Shown here: positions 8,882-16,700 of the stretch, piece after piece
Layout: each line of letters opens with the position of its first letter
How positions within the stretch are numbered: the first letter of the stretch is position 1
Assembly (NCBI GenBank): GCA_002339265.1
Contig: DDKG01000002.1
Span: 17,566 to 51,972 of the forward strand
From: Massilia sp. UBA2604
Lineage (GTDB): Bacteria; Pseudomonadota; Gammaproteobacteria; Burkholderiales; Burkholderiaceae_D
Direction: 5' to 3'
Length of the DNA stretch: 34,407 nucleotides
Position numbers and translations under genes: made by a program
Notes under the pieces: model-generated
Told to the model about the DNA's origin: nothing
Seen by the model: the letters and a program-made list of their open reading frames with translations, nothing else
Database searches by the model: none

Positions 8882-11284
8882 ATGACGGACCGACCAGACG
8901 GCGGCCCGGCGATTGCGATCGCCTGGGAATGCCTGAGCAACTTCACGCGCGACGACACGTTCACGGCGCGGCTTATCTTGCGCAACGAGGGCCACGAGGC
9001 GATCGCGCCCGGCTGGACGCTGTGCTTCAATACCTGCCGCAAGATCTTGCCCGAGACCGTCAGCGCGGGCTTTCGCGCCACGCACCTGAACGGCGACCTG
9101 TTCGCCTTCGCCAAGCCGGACGGCGCGGCCTGGCTGCCCGGGCAGAAATACGAGATCGTTTACGAATCGCTGCACTGGGCGATCAGCATCACCGATGCGC
9201 CGCTCGGCTTCTATCTGCTGGATGCGGCGGGGAGGGCGTTCGACCTGGGCGATCCGGTCATCGCGCCTTTCACGAGGCCAGAGCAACGCCACCGCATGCG
9301 TGGCGACCTGCTGCCGACGGCCAATGCGGCCTGGCGCTTCGAGCAGAATGCGGCGCTGTCGCTGCTGGATGAGGATGCGGTCGGCCGCATCACGCCGCGT
9401 CCACGCATGGCGCGCTTCGATGCGCGCCGCTGCGTGCTTGGACAGTCCGCGCCGATCGAATGCGGCGAGGAGCTCGATAACGAAGCGGCCTTCCTGCGCT
9501 CGCTCCTGGCGACGCTGCCGGAGGGAGAAGGCGGCGCCCGCATCGTCCTCGACACCGATCCCGCGATGGAGCCCGAAGCCTACCAGCTGGAGATCGCGCC
9601 CGACCTCGTCCTGGTGCGCGGCGCCGGCGCCCACGGCGTCTTCAACGGCCTGCAAAGCCTGGCCCAGTTGCTGGCGCCGGACGGCGCGCTGCCATGCGGG
9701 AAGGTCGTGGACACGCCGCGCTTCGCCTACCGCGGCATGATGCTCGACGTCGCGCGCCACTTTTCCAGCGTCGACACCGTGCTGCGCCTGCTCGACTGCA
9801 TGGCGGGCTATAAACTCAATCGCTTCCATTTCCACCTGACCGACGACGAAGGCTGGCGCCTGGCGATCGCCGCGCTGCCCGAGCTGACCGAGGTTGGCGC
9901 CCGGCGCGGCGTACCGGCGCCGGGCGAGCCGCCCTGCCTGCCGCCGTCATTCGGCTCCGGCGCCGATACCCGCTCTCCCGGCGGCAGCGGTTTCTATACG
10001 GCCGACGAATTCGTCGCCATCCTGCGCCATGCGCAGCGCCTGCACATCGAAGTCATCCCCGAGTTCAATATGCCGGGCCACGCGCGTGCGGCAGTCGAGG
10101 CGATGCGGGTGCGCCATGCGCGCTTGTTGGCGGCGGGCGATATCGCCGGCGCCGAGGAATACCTGCTCAGCGATCCGCACGACGCATCGCGCTATGAATC
10201 GGTGCAGCTGTGGATTGATAATGTGATGTGCATCGCGCTGCCTTCGGTCGACCGCTTCATCGGCACCGTGGTGGCCGAGGTCGCGGCGCTGTACCGGCAA
10301 GCCGGCGTGCCCTTGTCCGTGCTGCACACCGGTGGCGACGAGGTGCCGGTCGGCGCCTGGCTCGGTTCGCCCGCCTGCCAGGCGCGCATGCGCGAGCACG
10401 GCTGGCTGGAGGCGCGCCAGTTGCGCGACGACTTCCAGGCGCGCTGCCGCGCGATCCTGGCGCGTCATGGCATCGCCTTCGCCGGCTGGGAAGAGACCGC
10501 GCTGACGTCGAACGGCGCGGGGCAGGGCGAAGACGTCTATGTCTGGAACAACGGCTGGGGCTCCGGCCAGGAGGACTGCGCCAACCGCCTGGCCAACGAC
10601 GGCCATGAAGTGGTGCTGTCCAGCGCCGCCAGCCTGTACTTCGATTTCGCCTACGCCAAGCATCCGCAGGAGCCAGGCTATTACTGGGCCGGCTTCGTCG
10701 ATGCCCGCGAACCCTTCGGCCTGAATCCCCTCGATGCGCCGCTGCTGCCTCAGCATGACGCAATGGGCCGCGCGCCGACCCCTGCGCAAATAGCGGCGCT
10801 GGCCCCGCTCGACGCCGGCGGACGCCAGCGCGTCAAAGGTTTGCAAGGGCAGCTGTGGAGCGAGAATGCGCGTTCGCGCGAGCGGGTCGAGTATCTGGTG
10901 CTGCCGCGCCTGATCGGCCTGGCCGAACGGGCCTGGAGCGCGGATCCGGGCTGGAAGCATCCCGACGAACTGGCGGCCGACTGGAACGAATTCGCCAACC
11001 GCCTCGGCCAGCGCGAACTGCCGCGCCTGGACCGCCTGCCGCAGCCCTGGGCCTACCGCCTGCCGCCGCCCGGCGCGGTGATCGAGGATGGCCGGCTGCA
11101 TGCGAATATCGCCCTGCCGGGCCTGGCCGTGCATTACACTCTGGATGGCAGCGACCCTGGTGCGCACAGCCCGCGCTACACCGCGCCGGTGGCGCTCGCC
11201 GGCAGCCGCACCGTGAAGCTGGCCAGCGTCGACACCCGGGGACGCGCGAGCCGCATCGTCACCCTGGACCTGGAATCGCCATGA
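8882..11284 (+). CDS. GH20 beta-N-acetylhexosaminidase (chitobiase-like), apparently cytoplasmic
   Basis: The 800-residue enzyme has an N-terminal CHB_HEX-type carbohydrate-binding domain (about 8-145), a small alpha/beta GH20b domain (about 160-275), the catalytic TIM barrel (from RFAYRGMMLDVARHF to about 690) and a C-terminal CHB_HEX_C domain with HYTLDGSDP. The catalytic pair is D486-E487 in HTGGDEVP, as required for substrate-assisted hydrolysis of terminal GlcNAc. The NRFHFHLTDDEGWR segment is also typical. Related chitobiases are usually exported, but here the N-terminus MTDRPDGGPAIAIAWE shows no signal peptide or lipobox, so cleavage probably occurs in the cytosol after import. Its stop codon overlaps the importer's ATG, which indicates translational coupling. 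Confidence 0.93.
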   Translation: MTDRPDGGPAIAIAWECLSNFTRDDTFTARLILRNEGHEAIAPGWTLCFNTCRKILPETVSAGFRATHLNGDLFAFAKPDGAAWLPGQKYEIVYESLHWAISITDAPLGFYLLDAAGRAFDLGDPVIAPFTRPEQRHRMRGDLLPTANAAWRFEQNAALSLLDEDAVGRITPRPRMARFDARRCVLGQSAPIECGEELDNEAAFLRSLLATLPEGEGGARIVLDTDPAMEPEAYQLEIAPDLVLVRGAGAHGVFNGLQSLAQLLAPDGALPCGKVVDTPRFAYRGMMLDVARHFSSVDTVLRLLDCMAGYKLNRFHFHLTDDEGWRLAIAALPELTEVGARRGVPAPGEPPCLPPSFGSGADTRSPGGSGFYTADEFVAILRHAQRLHIEVIPEFNMPGHARAAVEAMRVRHARLLAAGDIAGAEEYLLSDPHDASRYESVQLWIDNVMCIALPSVDRFIGTVVAEVAALYRQAGVPLSVLHTGGDEVPVGAWLGSPACQARMREHGWLEARQLRDDFQARCRAILARHGIAFAGWEETALTSNGAGQGEDVYVWNNGWGSGQEDCANRLANDGHEVVLSSAASLYFDFAYAKHPQEPGYYWAGFVDAREPFGLNPLDAPLLPQHDAMGRAPTPAQIAALAPLDAGGRQRVKGLQGQLWSENARSRERVEYLVLPRLIGLAERAWSADPGWKHPDELAADWNEFANRLGQRELPRLDRLPQPWAYRLPPPGAVIEDGRLHANIALPGLAVHYTLDGSDPGAHSPRYTAPVALAGSRTVKLASVDTRGRASRIVTLDLESP

Positions 11285-12579
11285 CCGCCCTGAATGATGC
11301 TCCAGTCACCGCGCTGGCAAAGGAAAAGCGCCGCCATCCTTTGAGTTGGGTCCCGACCCTGTACCTGGCCCAGGGCCTGCCGTTCTATGCGGTGGCGCTG
11401 GTGGCGGGCCAGATGCTCAAGAGCATGGGCGTGCCGAACGACCAGATCGCGCGCTGGACCGGCCTCCTGGGCCTGGCCTGGGCTTTCAAAGCCTTGTGGA
11501 GCCCGTTCATGGAACTGGCTCCCAGCCGGCGCCTGGCGGTAGTCGCCTGCCAGCTGATCGGCGGCGCCTGCCTGGCGCTGGTGGCGCTGGCGCTGCAATT
11601 GCCGATGTGGTTCGCCTTATGCATCGCCTTGCTGGCGATCGTCTCGCTGGCCTCGAGCACCCACGACATCGTCGCCGACGGCATCTATATCGCCAGCCTC
11701 GATGCGCGCGAGCAGGCCGCCTACGCCGGCTGGCAGGGCGCGTTCTTCAATGCGGCCAAGTTCATCTCGCTGGGCGGCCTCTTGATCCTGGCAGGCGCGC
11801 TGGAACAGCGCTTCGGCATCGAGGCCGCCTGGACCACGGTATTCCTGTTGCTGGGCGGGCTGATGGCGCTGCTCGGGCTATACCACGTGCGGGCCTTGCC
11901 GGCCACGCCGCGCATCGGCAGCACAGGACATAGCCTGGCCGGCATCGGCGCCACCCTGCTGGACGTGATCAAGACCTTCTTCGCCAAGCCAGGCATCTGG
12001 ATGGCGATCCTGTTCATCATCCTGTTCCGTGCCGGAGAGGGGCAGATCCAGTCGATCGGCCCGCTGTTCCTGCGCGATGCGCGCGAGGTCGGCGGCCTGG
12101 GTCTCACCACGGCTGAAGTGGGCTGGGCCTACGGCACCGTCGGCACCGCCGCCTTTTTGATCGGCAGCATCGCCGGCGGCTATTTCACGGCCTGGCTCAG
12201 TCTCAGGCGCGCGCTGCCGCTCCTGATCCTGGCGATGAACCTGCCGAACGCCGCCTTCTGGTACCTGAGCCACGCCCAGCCCGAATCGATGCCGTTGATC
12301 GTCGGCCTGCTGGGAATCGAGATGTTCGGCTACGGCTTCGGTTTCGTCGGCGTGATCCTGTTCATCATGCAGGTGGTGGCCAGCGGCCGCTACCAGGCTG
12401 CCCACTACGCGCTGGGCACCGGCTTCATGCAACTGGGCTTCGTGCTGTTCCGCACGATCAGCGGCGACATCCAGCAGGCGCTGGGCTATCGCGATTTCTT
12501 CCTGTGGGTGCTGCTGGCCAGCGTGCCGGTGCTGGTGCTGAGCCGCTTCATGAAGCTGGAGGCGGACCAGAAGGCCTAG
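11281..12579 (+). CDS. AmpG-like MFS transporter, inner-membrane sugar importer
   Basis: The 432-residue protein has about 12 hydrophobic segments and the MFS features of the AmpG group, such as YLAQGLPFYAVALVAGQML near the N-terminus and SSTHDIVADGIYIASLD, which resembles the TQDIaiDAyr motif of AmpG. AmpG imports GlcNAc-anhydroMurNAc in peptidoglycan recycling; AmpG-like proteins next to GH20 genes are also thought to import GlcNAc oligomers. It starts in an ATGA overlap with the hexosaminidase gene. Its TAG stop shares a CTAG tetranucleotide with the stop of the convergent AraC gene. The substrate assignment follows from the operon and is not proven. Confidence 0.88.
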   Translation: MTALNDAPVTALAKEKRRHPLSWVPTLYLAQGLPFYAVALVAGQMLKSMGVPNDQIARWTGLLGLAWAFKALWSPFMELAPSRRLAVVACQLIGGACLALVALALQLPMWFALCIALLAIVSLASSTHDIVADGIYIASLDAREQAAYAGWQGAFFNAAKFISLGGLLILAGALEQRFGIEAAWTTVFLLLGGLMALLGLYHVRALPATPRIGSTGHSLAGIGATLLDVIKTFFAKPGIWMAILFIILFRAGEGQIQSIGPLFLRDAREVGGLGLTTAEVGWAYGTVGTAAFLIGSIAGGYFTAWLSLRRALPLLILAMNLPNAAFWYLSHAQPESMPLIVGLLGIEMFGYGFGFVGVILFIMQVVASGRYQAAHYALGTGFMQLGFVLFRTISGDIQQALGYRDFFLWVLLASVPVLVLSRFMKLEADQKA

Positions 12580-13520
12580 CGCTTCTTGACCGGCAGCGCC
12601 AGCCAGCCGCGCCAGCCGCCGTCGCCGTCGCGTTCGACCTTCTGGATGTGCGGGCGGGTGGCGTCCAGCCGCCACACAGCCTGACGTTCGAGCCAGTCCT
12701 CGTACATCGCGCGAAAGCGCGGCCAGTCGCCAGCGAAGTCGAGGCAGGCGTAGCTGCCGGCCGGCAGCAGGCGCATGCCCAGCGTCGGGTCGTCGTCCGG
12801 CGCCTCGGCGCCGAAGCCGAAGTCATAGCAGTATTCGCGCTCGCCGGTGAAGCCGGGATCCTCGTCGAACACCCCGAACCAGGATACGCCGCGCGCCAGG
12901 CTAGAGCGTTCGCGCTCGCAGATGAAGGCGTTACACGCCAGCGACAGGGCGGCGCCCGACTGGCCGAAGAAGCGCTGGTAGCGCAGCTTGATGCCGGGCA
13001 GGCTGCGCACCGTGACGCGGGCGGCGACGCTGCCCGGTTCGGGCGGGCAGTAGGGCGCCTGCAGCGCCGCCAGGTTGTTCGGTTCGGCCACGAAGAAACT
13101 GACGTCGCTCTCGCGCCCGACCTGGGCATCCATGTAGGCGCGCCAGCCGCCGTCGCGCCACTCCTTGGCCGACATCGCGAAGTGTTGGCGGAAGGCCTTG
13201 GCGAAGGCCGCGTTGGACGGAAAACCGCAGTCCTGGGCGATGCGCCCGACCGGCACGTCCGGTTCGTGGCGCAGCAGGTGGGCGGCGCGGCGCAGGCGGC
13301 GCTTGCGCTGGTACTCGACCGCCGAAAAGCCGGTGAGTTCGCGGAAGATGCGGTCGAAGTGGTAGCTCGAGTAGCTGGCCGAGGCGGCCAGGCTGCCCAG
13401 GGCCAGCGGGTCGCCGACCGAATCGAGCATCAGGTCCATTATCTCGTACAAACGCGAATCGCGCGCGATGGCACGCGCGCGTGGCGTAGGGGATGCGGCG
13501 GTCAGGACGGGAGCGGACAT
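12576..13520 (-). CDS. AraC-family transcriptional regulator with C-terminal GyrI-like ligand domain
   Basis: The 314-residue protein has an N-terminal double helix-turn-helix of the AraC/XylS type (about 22-125: LGSLAASASYSSYHFDRIFR, then GRIAQDCGFPSNAAFAKAFR) and a C-terminal effector domain of the GyrI-like/SbmC type (about 155-312, with VRSLPGIKLRYQRFFG, GMRLLPAGSYACLDFAG and a C-terminal YEDWLE segment). This DNA-binding-first order is that of Rob-like and BltR-like multidrug or stress regulators. The ligand is unknown. There is no Shine-Dalgarno sequence; the start codon directly follows one arm of a perfect inverted repeat, which may be an autoregulatory operator. The gene converges on the importer with a 4-base overlap and is probably unrelated to that operon. 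Confidence 0.88.
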   Translation of the reverse strand: MSAPVLTAASPTPRARAIARDSRLYEIMDLMLDSVGDPLALGSLAASASYSSYHFDRIFRELTGFSAVEYQRKRRLRRAAHLLRHEPDVPVGRIAQDCGFPSNAAFAKAFRQHFAMSAKEWRDGGWRAYMDAQVGRESDVSFFVAEPNNLAALQAPYCPPEPGSVAARVTVRSLPGIKLRYQRFFGQSGAALSLACNAFICERERSSLARGVSWFGVFDEDPGFTGEREYCYDFGFGAEAPDDDPTLGMRLLPAGSYACLDFAGDWPRFRAMYEDWLERQAVWRLDATRPHIQKVERDGDGGWRGWLALPVKKR

Positions 13521-13556
13521 CGCATAATGTCATTACAAAATTGAATTGATTATGCG
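13521..13556 (-). promoter_or_regulatory. Inverted repeat abutting the AraC-type regulator start codon
   Basis: CGCATAAT (13521-13528) and ATTATGCG (13549-13556) are perfect 8-bp inverted arms with a 20-base AT-rich spacer. On the gene's strand the distal arm contains CATAAT, a good -10 match, and the proximal arm touches the ATG. It may be an autoregulation operator on a short-leader promoter. Confidence 0.45.
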
Positions 13557-13622
13557 TCCAAACCCGCGTTCATGGCGAACTCTGTGTGGCAGGAGCAACA
13601 GTATGCCGTTTCCGTCGCGCGT

Positions 13623-14891
13623 TCAGCCCAGCCATGGCTGGTAGGCGATGCCGTGCTCGTAGACCTCCGGCGTCAGGACGTCGTGCTCCCAGCTGTTGCT
13701 GAAGCTGAGCAGGACGTCCCCCACGCCGGCCTGGCCGGCGTCGAGCGCGGCCAGCCAGTACGCCAGGCCGGCGTCGTCCGGTTCGCGCTGCAGGATGTTG
13801 GCATACATCCGGGTGAGCAGCCCGGCATTGTCGACGCCGCCGTACACGTCCTGGAACGCTTCGCTGGCGACGATCGCCTGCGCCAGGCCGGGCAGCGTGG
13901 CCCCGGCGTCGCGCGCGGCCAGCCAGCGGCCCAGCACCGCTTCGTCGAAGGCGGCGCCGTAGGCGGCATGGCACAGCACGTAGACCTCGCCAGCATAAAA
14001 GATGTCGAGCGCGATCGCGCCGTCGGCGAACAGCAGCCGTTCCACATCTTCGAGGTAGTCGAAACCATCGTCCCCATCGACGGTCCAGCCGCCGGCCACG
14101 CCGGTGACTTCATAGCCGGCGCGTTCGCCCGTGAACCACGCGGTATCGAGGCCCCAGTCGCCGTAAAAGGTATCGTCGCCGGCGCCGCCGCACAGCAGGT
14201 CGTCGCCTTCGTTGCCGCGAAGGAAATCGTTGCCGTCGCCGCCGCGCAGGTCGTCTCGGCCTTCCCAGCCGTACAGGAAGTCGTCGCCGGCGCCGCCGTC
14301 CAGCCGGTCGTCTCCGGACATGCCATCGAGGCCATCGCTGCCTGCTTGGCCGAACAGGCTGTCGTCGCCCTCCCCGCCGGACAGGCCGTCGTCGCCTTCG
14401 CCCCCGTACAACGTGTCGCGGCCGGCCTCGCCGTTCAAGGAATCGTCGCCGTCACCGCCGTACATGATGTCGTCCCCGCCACGGCCCCGAATCCAGTCCG
14501 TGCCACCGGCGCCGTCGAGAAAATCGCCCAGTTCGCTGCCACCGATGGTGTCGTCGCCTGCGCCGCCGACGATGTCCACCGGTATCGGGCTCAGGCCGGT
14601 ATGGAAGTCGCCGGTGATGTTGTAGCCATTGTTGAGCGGCACGCCGTGCAGGTCGGTGAGCGTTCCGGCGCCGATTTCGATGAAATAACGTGTGTCATGC
14701 AGCAGACGCTCGGGCGGGGTGTAGATCAAGCTGGCGCCTTCGACCCTGAGATGGGGACTTTCGCCGGCGATCTCGGTCAGGACGTCGCCGTTCGGCATCA
14801 GGATGTAGACGGGGCCGGCGGCGCGGATCGGGGCGCTGAATTCGAACACGATGGGCGCGCCTGCCGGCAAGCCGTTGTGTGGTCCGCGCAC
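13623..14891 (-). CDS. RTX calcium-binding repeat protein with N-terminal Ig-like (SbsA-like) domain and C-terminal DUF4214; 5' end uncertain
   Basis: The visible 422 residues contain an N-terminal Ig-like domain (about 1-110, FEFSAPI and related strands), then 15 consecutive RTX nonapeptides of the form GGxGxDxLx (about 112-248), then a C-terminal DUF4214 domain (about 305-395) with the SEAFQDVYG and YANILQREPDDAGLAYW segments. RTX proteins fold on binding Ca2+ outside the cell and are usually exported by type I secretion through an uncleaved C-terminal signal; no Sec signal is seen. The first listed codon is GTG with no ribosome site. Sensible coding sequence (ALNNVFPILVRGP) continues upstream to about 14920, but the only nearby ATG (14935) is in another frame. 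A frameshift or sequencing error near 14912-14930 is possible. No secretion genes lie nearby. Confidence 0.82.
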   Translation of the reverse strand: MRGPHNGLPAGAPIVFEFSAPIRAAGPVYILMPNGDVLTEIAGESPHLRVEGASLIYTPPERLLHDTRYFIEIGAGTLTDLHGVPLNNGYNITGDFHTGLSPIPVDIVGGAGDDTIGGSELGDFLDGAGGTDWIRGRGGDDIMYGGDGDDSLNGEAGRDTLYGGEGDDGLSGGEGDDSLFGQAGSDGLDGMSGDDRLDGGAGDDFLYGWEGRDDLRGGDGNDFLRGNEGDDLLCGGAGDDTFYGDWGLDTAWFTGERAGYEVTGVAGGWTVDGDDGFDYLEDVERLLFADGAIALDIFYAGEVYVLCHAAYGAAFDEAVLGRWLAARDAGATLPGLAQAIVASEAFQDVYGGVDNAGLLTRMYANILQREPDDAGLAYWLAALDAGQAGVGDVLLSFSNSWEHDVLTPEVYEHGIAYQPWLG

Positions 14892-15061
14892 CAGTATCGG
14901 GAAGACGTTGTTCAGAGCAGGAAGGAGGTGGACATGGTCGGGAGAGAAAGGATGGAGGAATCTTACTATTGCTCCAAGGAATCATTTGAGTCCACTTCAG
15001 GCTGCAGCTTTCATGAGGTAAATAAAACTGTCGCGCACATGAAACGCCTGTTGCGCTGCAA

Positions 15062-15085
15062 CATTGTAATAAGTCACTTACAATG
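15062..15085. promoter_or_regulatory. Inverted repeat upstream of the BCCT transporter gene
   Basis: CATTGTAA and TTACAATG are perfect 8-bp arms separated by TAAGTCAC, 58 bases before the transporter ATG, in the divergent gap with the RTX gene. The size and symmetry fit a dimeric repressor operator. A short GTTGC-GCT-GCAAC repeat lies directly before it (15050-15062). Confidence 0.5.
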
Positions 15086-15143
15086 ATGAATACACATCAA
15101 TAACCAATAACGCCGAAGCGCGTTACTGTCTCAGGGGAAAAAT

Positions 15144-16661
15144 ATGCAGACAGCACTCTCGGCGGGTTTCATCCTTGCCATCGTTTTGTGGGGCGTGATC
15201 GCCCCGGACAATATGGGCGCGGTGTTCGACGTCGTGCTCGCTTCCGTAACCCGCAACTTCGGCTGGTTCTATCTCTGGGTGGTGCTGGGCCTGGTCGCCT
15301 TCGCCCTGTTCATGGCCTTCAGCCGCTACGGCAACCTCAAGCTCGGCGACGAGGACGACGAGCCCGAGTTTTCGATCGGGAGCTGGTTCTCGATGCTGTT
15401 CGCGGCCGGCATGGGCATCGGCCTGGTGTTCTTCGGCGTGGCCGAGCCGATCTCGCACTACATCGATGCGCCGCCGGGCACCGTGTCCGCCACGCCGGAA
15501 GCGGCGGGCGTGGCGATGCGCTACACCTTCTTCCACTGGGGGATCCATCCGTGGGCCGTTTACAGCGCGGTGGCGCTGGCGATCGCCTTCTTCCAGTACC
15601 GGCGTGGCGGCGACGCGCTGGTCAGCACCGCGACCGGCGCCTTGCCGTGGCCGATCGTCAAGCGCCTCGGCGGCCTGTTCAACGGGCTGGCGGTGGTCGC
15701 CACCGCCTTTGGCGTGGCCGCTTCGCTCGGCCTCGGCGCCATGCAGATCAACAGCGGCATGAATACGGTGTTCGGTCTCGGCATCAACGAGTACTCGCAG
15801 ATCGGCATCATCCTGGTGGCCACCGCCCTGTTCCTGGGCTCGGCGATCAGCGGCGTGACGCGCGGCGTCAAGATCCTGTCTAACATCAACATGACCATGG
15901 CCGCCGTGCTGGCGCTGGTGGTGTTCCTGGTCGGGCCGACGGTGGCGATCATCGACACCTTCACCAGCACTCTGGGCAGCTACGTGACCGAGTTCGTGCG
16001 CATGAGCCTGCGCGCCACCCCGTTCCGCGACAGCAACTGGGTCGGCAGCTGGACCATCTTCTACTGGGCCTGGTGGATCTCGTGGTCGCCGTTCGTGGGC
16101 CTGTTCATCGCGCGCGTCTCGCGCGGCCGCACGATCCGCGAATTCATCATCGGCACCATGCTGGCGCCGACGCTGGCCGCCTTCATGTGGTTCTCGATCT
16201 TCGGCGGCACCGCGCTGCACATGGAGATCTGGCAGCAGATCCCGATCTCGGAAGCCGTGCGCGCCGACACCTCGACCGCGCTGTTCGCGCTGTTCGACGC
16301 GCTGCCGCTGGGGCTGATCATGTCGGCCGTGGCCACGGTGCTGGTGCTGGTGTTCTTCGTCACCTCGGGCGACTCGGCGGTGCTGGTGCTGGGCATGATG
16401 AGCAGCGGCGGCAATCCGAACCCGTCGACCAAGACCAAGCTGATGTGGGGCGGCCTGATCGCCGGCATGGCGATCAGCCTGCTGCTGGCGGGCGGCCTGA
16501 AGGCGCTGCAGACGGCCACCATCGTGTTCGCGGTGCCGTTCTCGCTGGTGATCATCCTGATGATGGTCTCGCTGTGGCGCGCCGTGTGCGAGGACTGGAC
16601 GGCGCACGAGAAGCGCGAGCGCGAGCTGCGCCGCCGCGTGCGCCAGATGGTAGAGAAATAG
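15144..16661 (+). CDS. BCCT-family betaine/choline/carnitine transporter
   Basis: The 505-residue protein has 12 predicted membrane helices and the BCCT signatures: the glycine-rich GMGIGLVFFGVAEP in TM3, and YWAWWISWSPFVGLFIARVSR in TM8 with the Trp residues that form the aromatic box for the trimethylammonium group. The family imports compatible solutes (glycine betaine, choline, carnitine) using Na+ or H+ gradients. The C-terminal tail is short and highly charged (KRERELRRRVRQ), like the shorter osmosensory tails. AGGGG precedes the ATG. An inverted repeat upstream may control it. Which solute it carries cannot be read directly. A choline or betaine role together with the trehalose operon would fit osmotic adaptation. 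Confidence 0.92.
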   Translation: MQTALSAGFILAIVLWGVIAPDNMGAVFDVVLASVTRNFGWFYLWVVLGLVAFALFMAFSRYGNLKLGDEDDEPEFSIGSWFSMLFAAGMGIGLVFFGVAEPISHYIDAPPGTVSATPEAAGVAMRYTFFHWGIHPWAVYSAVALAIAFFQYRRGGDALVSTATGALPWPIVKRLGGLFNGLAVVATAFGVAASLGLGAMQINSGMNTVFGLGINEYSQIGIILVATALFLGSAISGVTRGVKILSNINMTMAAVLALVVFLVGPTVAIIDTFTSTLGSYVTEFVRMSLRATPFRDSNWVGSWTIFYWAWWISWSPFVGLFIARVSRGRTIREFIIGTMLAPTLAAFMWFSIFGGTALHMEIWQQIPISEAVRADTSTALFALFDALPLGLIMSAVATVLVLVFFVTSGDSAVLVLGMMSSGGNPNPSTKTKLMWGGLIAGMAISLLLAGGLKALQTATIVFAVPFSLVIILMMVSLWRAVCEDWTAHEKRERELRRRVRQMVEK

Positions 16662-16670
16662 AGGAAGGAA

Positions 16671-16693
16671 GCGCGCCCCTGGATGGGGCGCGC
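16671..16693. terminator. GC-rich hairpin between convergent BCCT and DUF819 genes
   Basis: GCGCGCCCC pairs with GGGGCGCGC over 9 bp around a TGGAT loop, 10 bases after the transporter stop and 8 bases from the stop of the opposite gene. There is no T run, so it is a probable shared, possibly factor-assisted, termination structure. Confidence 0.5.
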
Positions 16694-16700
16694 GAGGGTA

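Noticed and set aside
13572..15086. A 504-codon plus-strand frame with VVA/AVQ repeats opposite the RTX gene
   Set aside because: The repeats are the complement of the RTX nonapeptide codons; the minus strand has recognisable Ig-like, RTX and DUF4214 domains.
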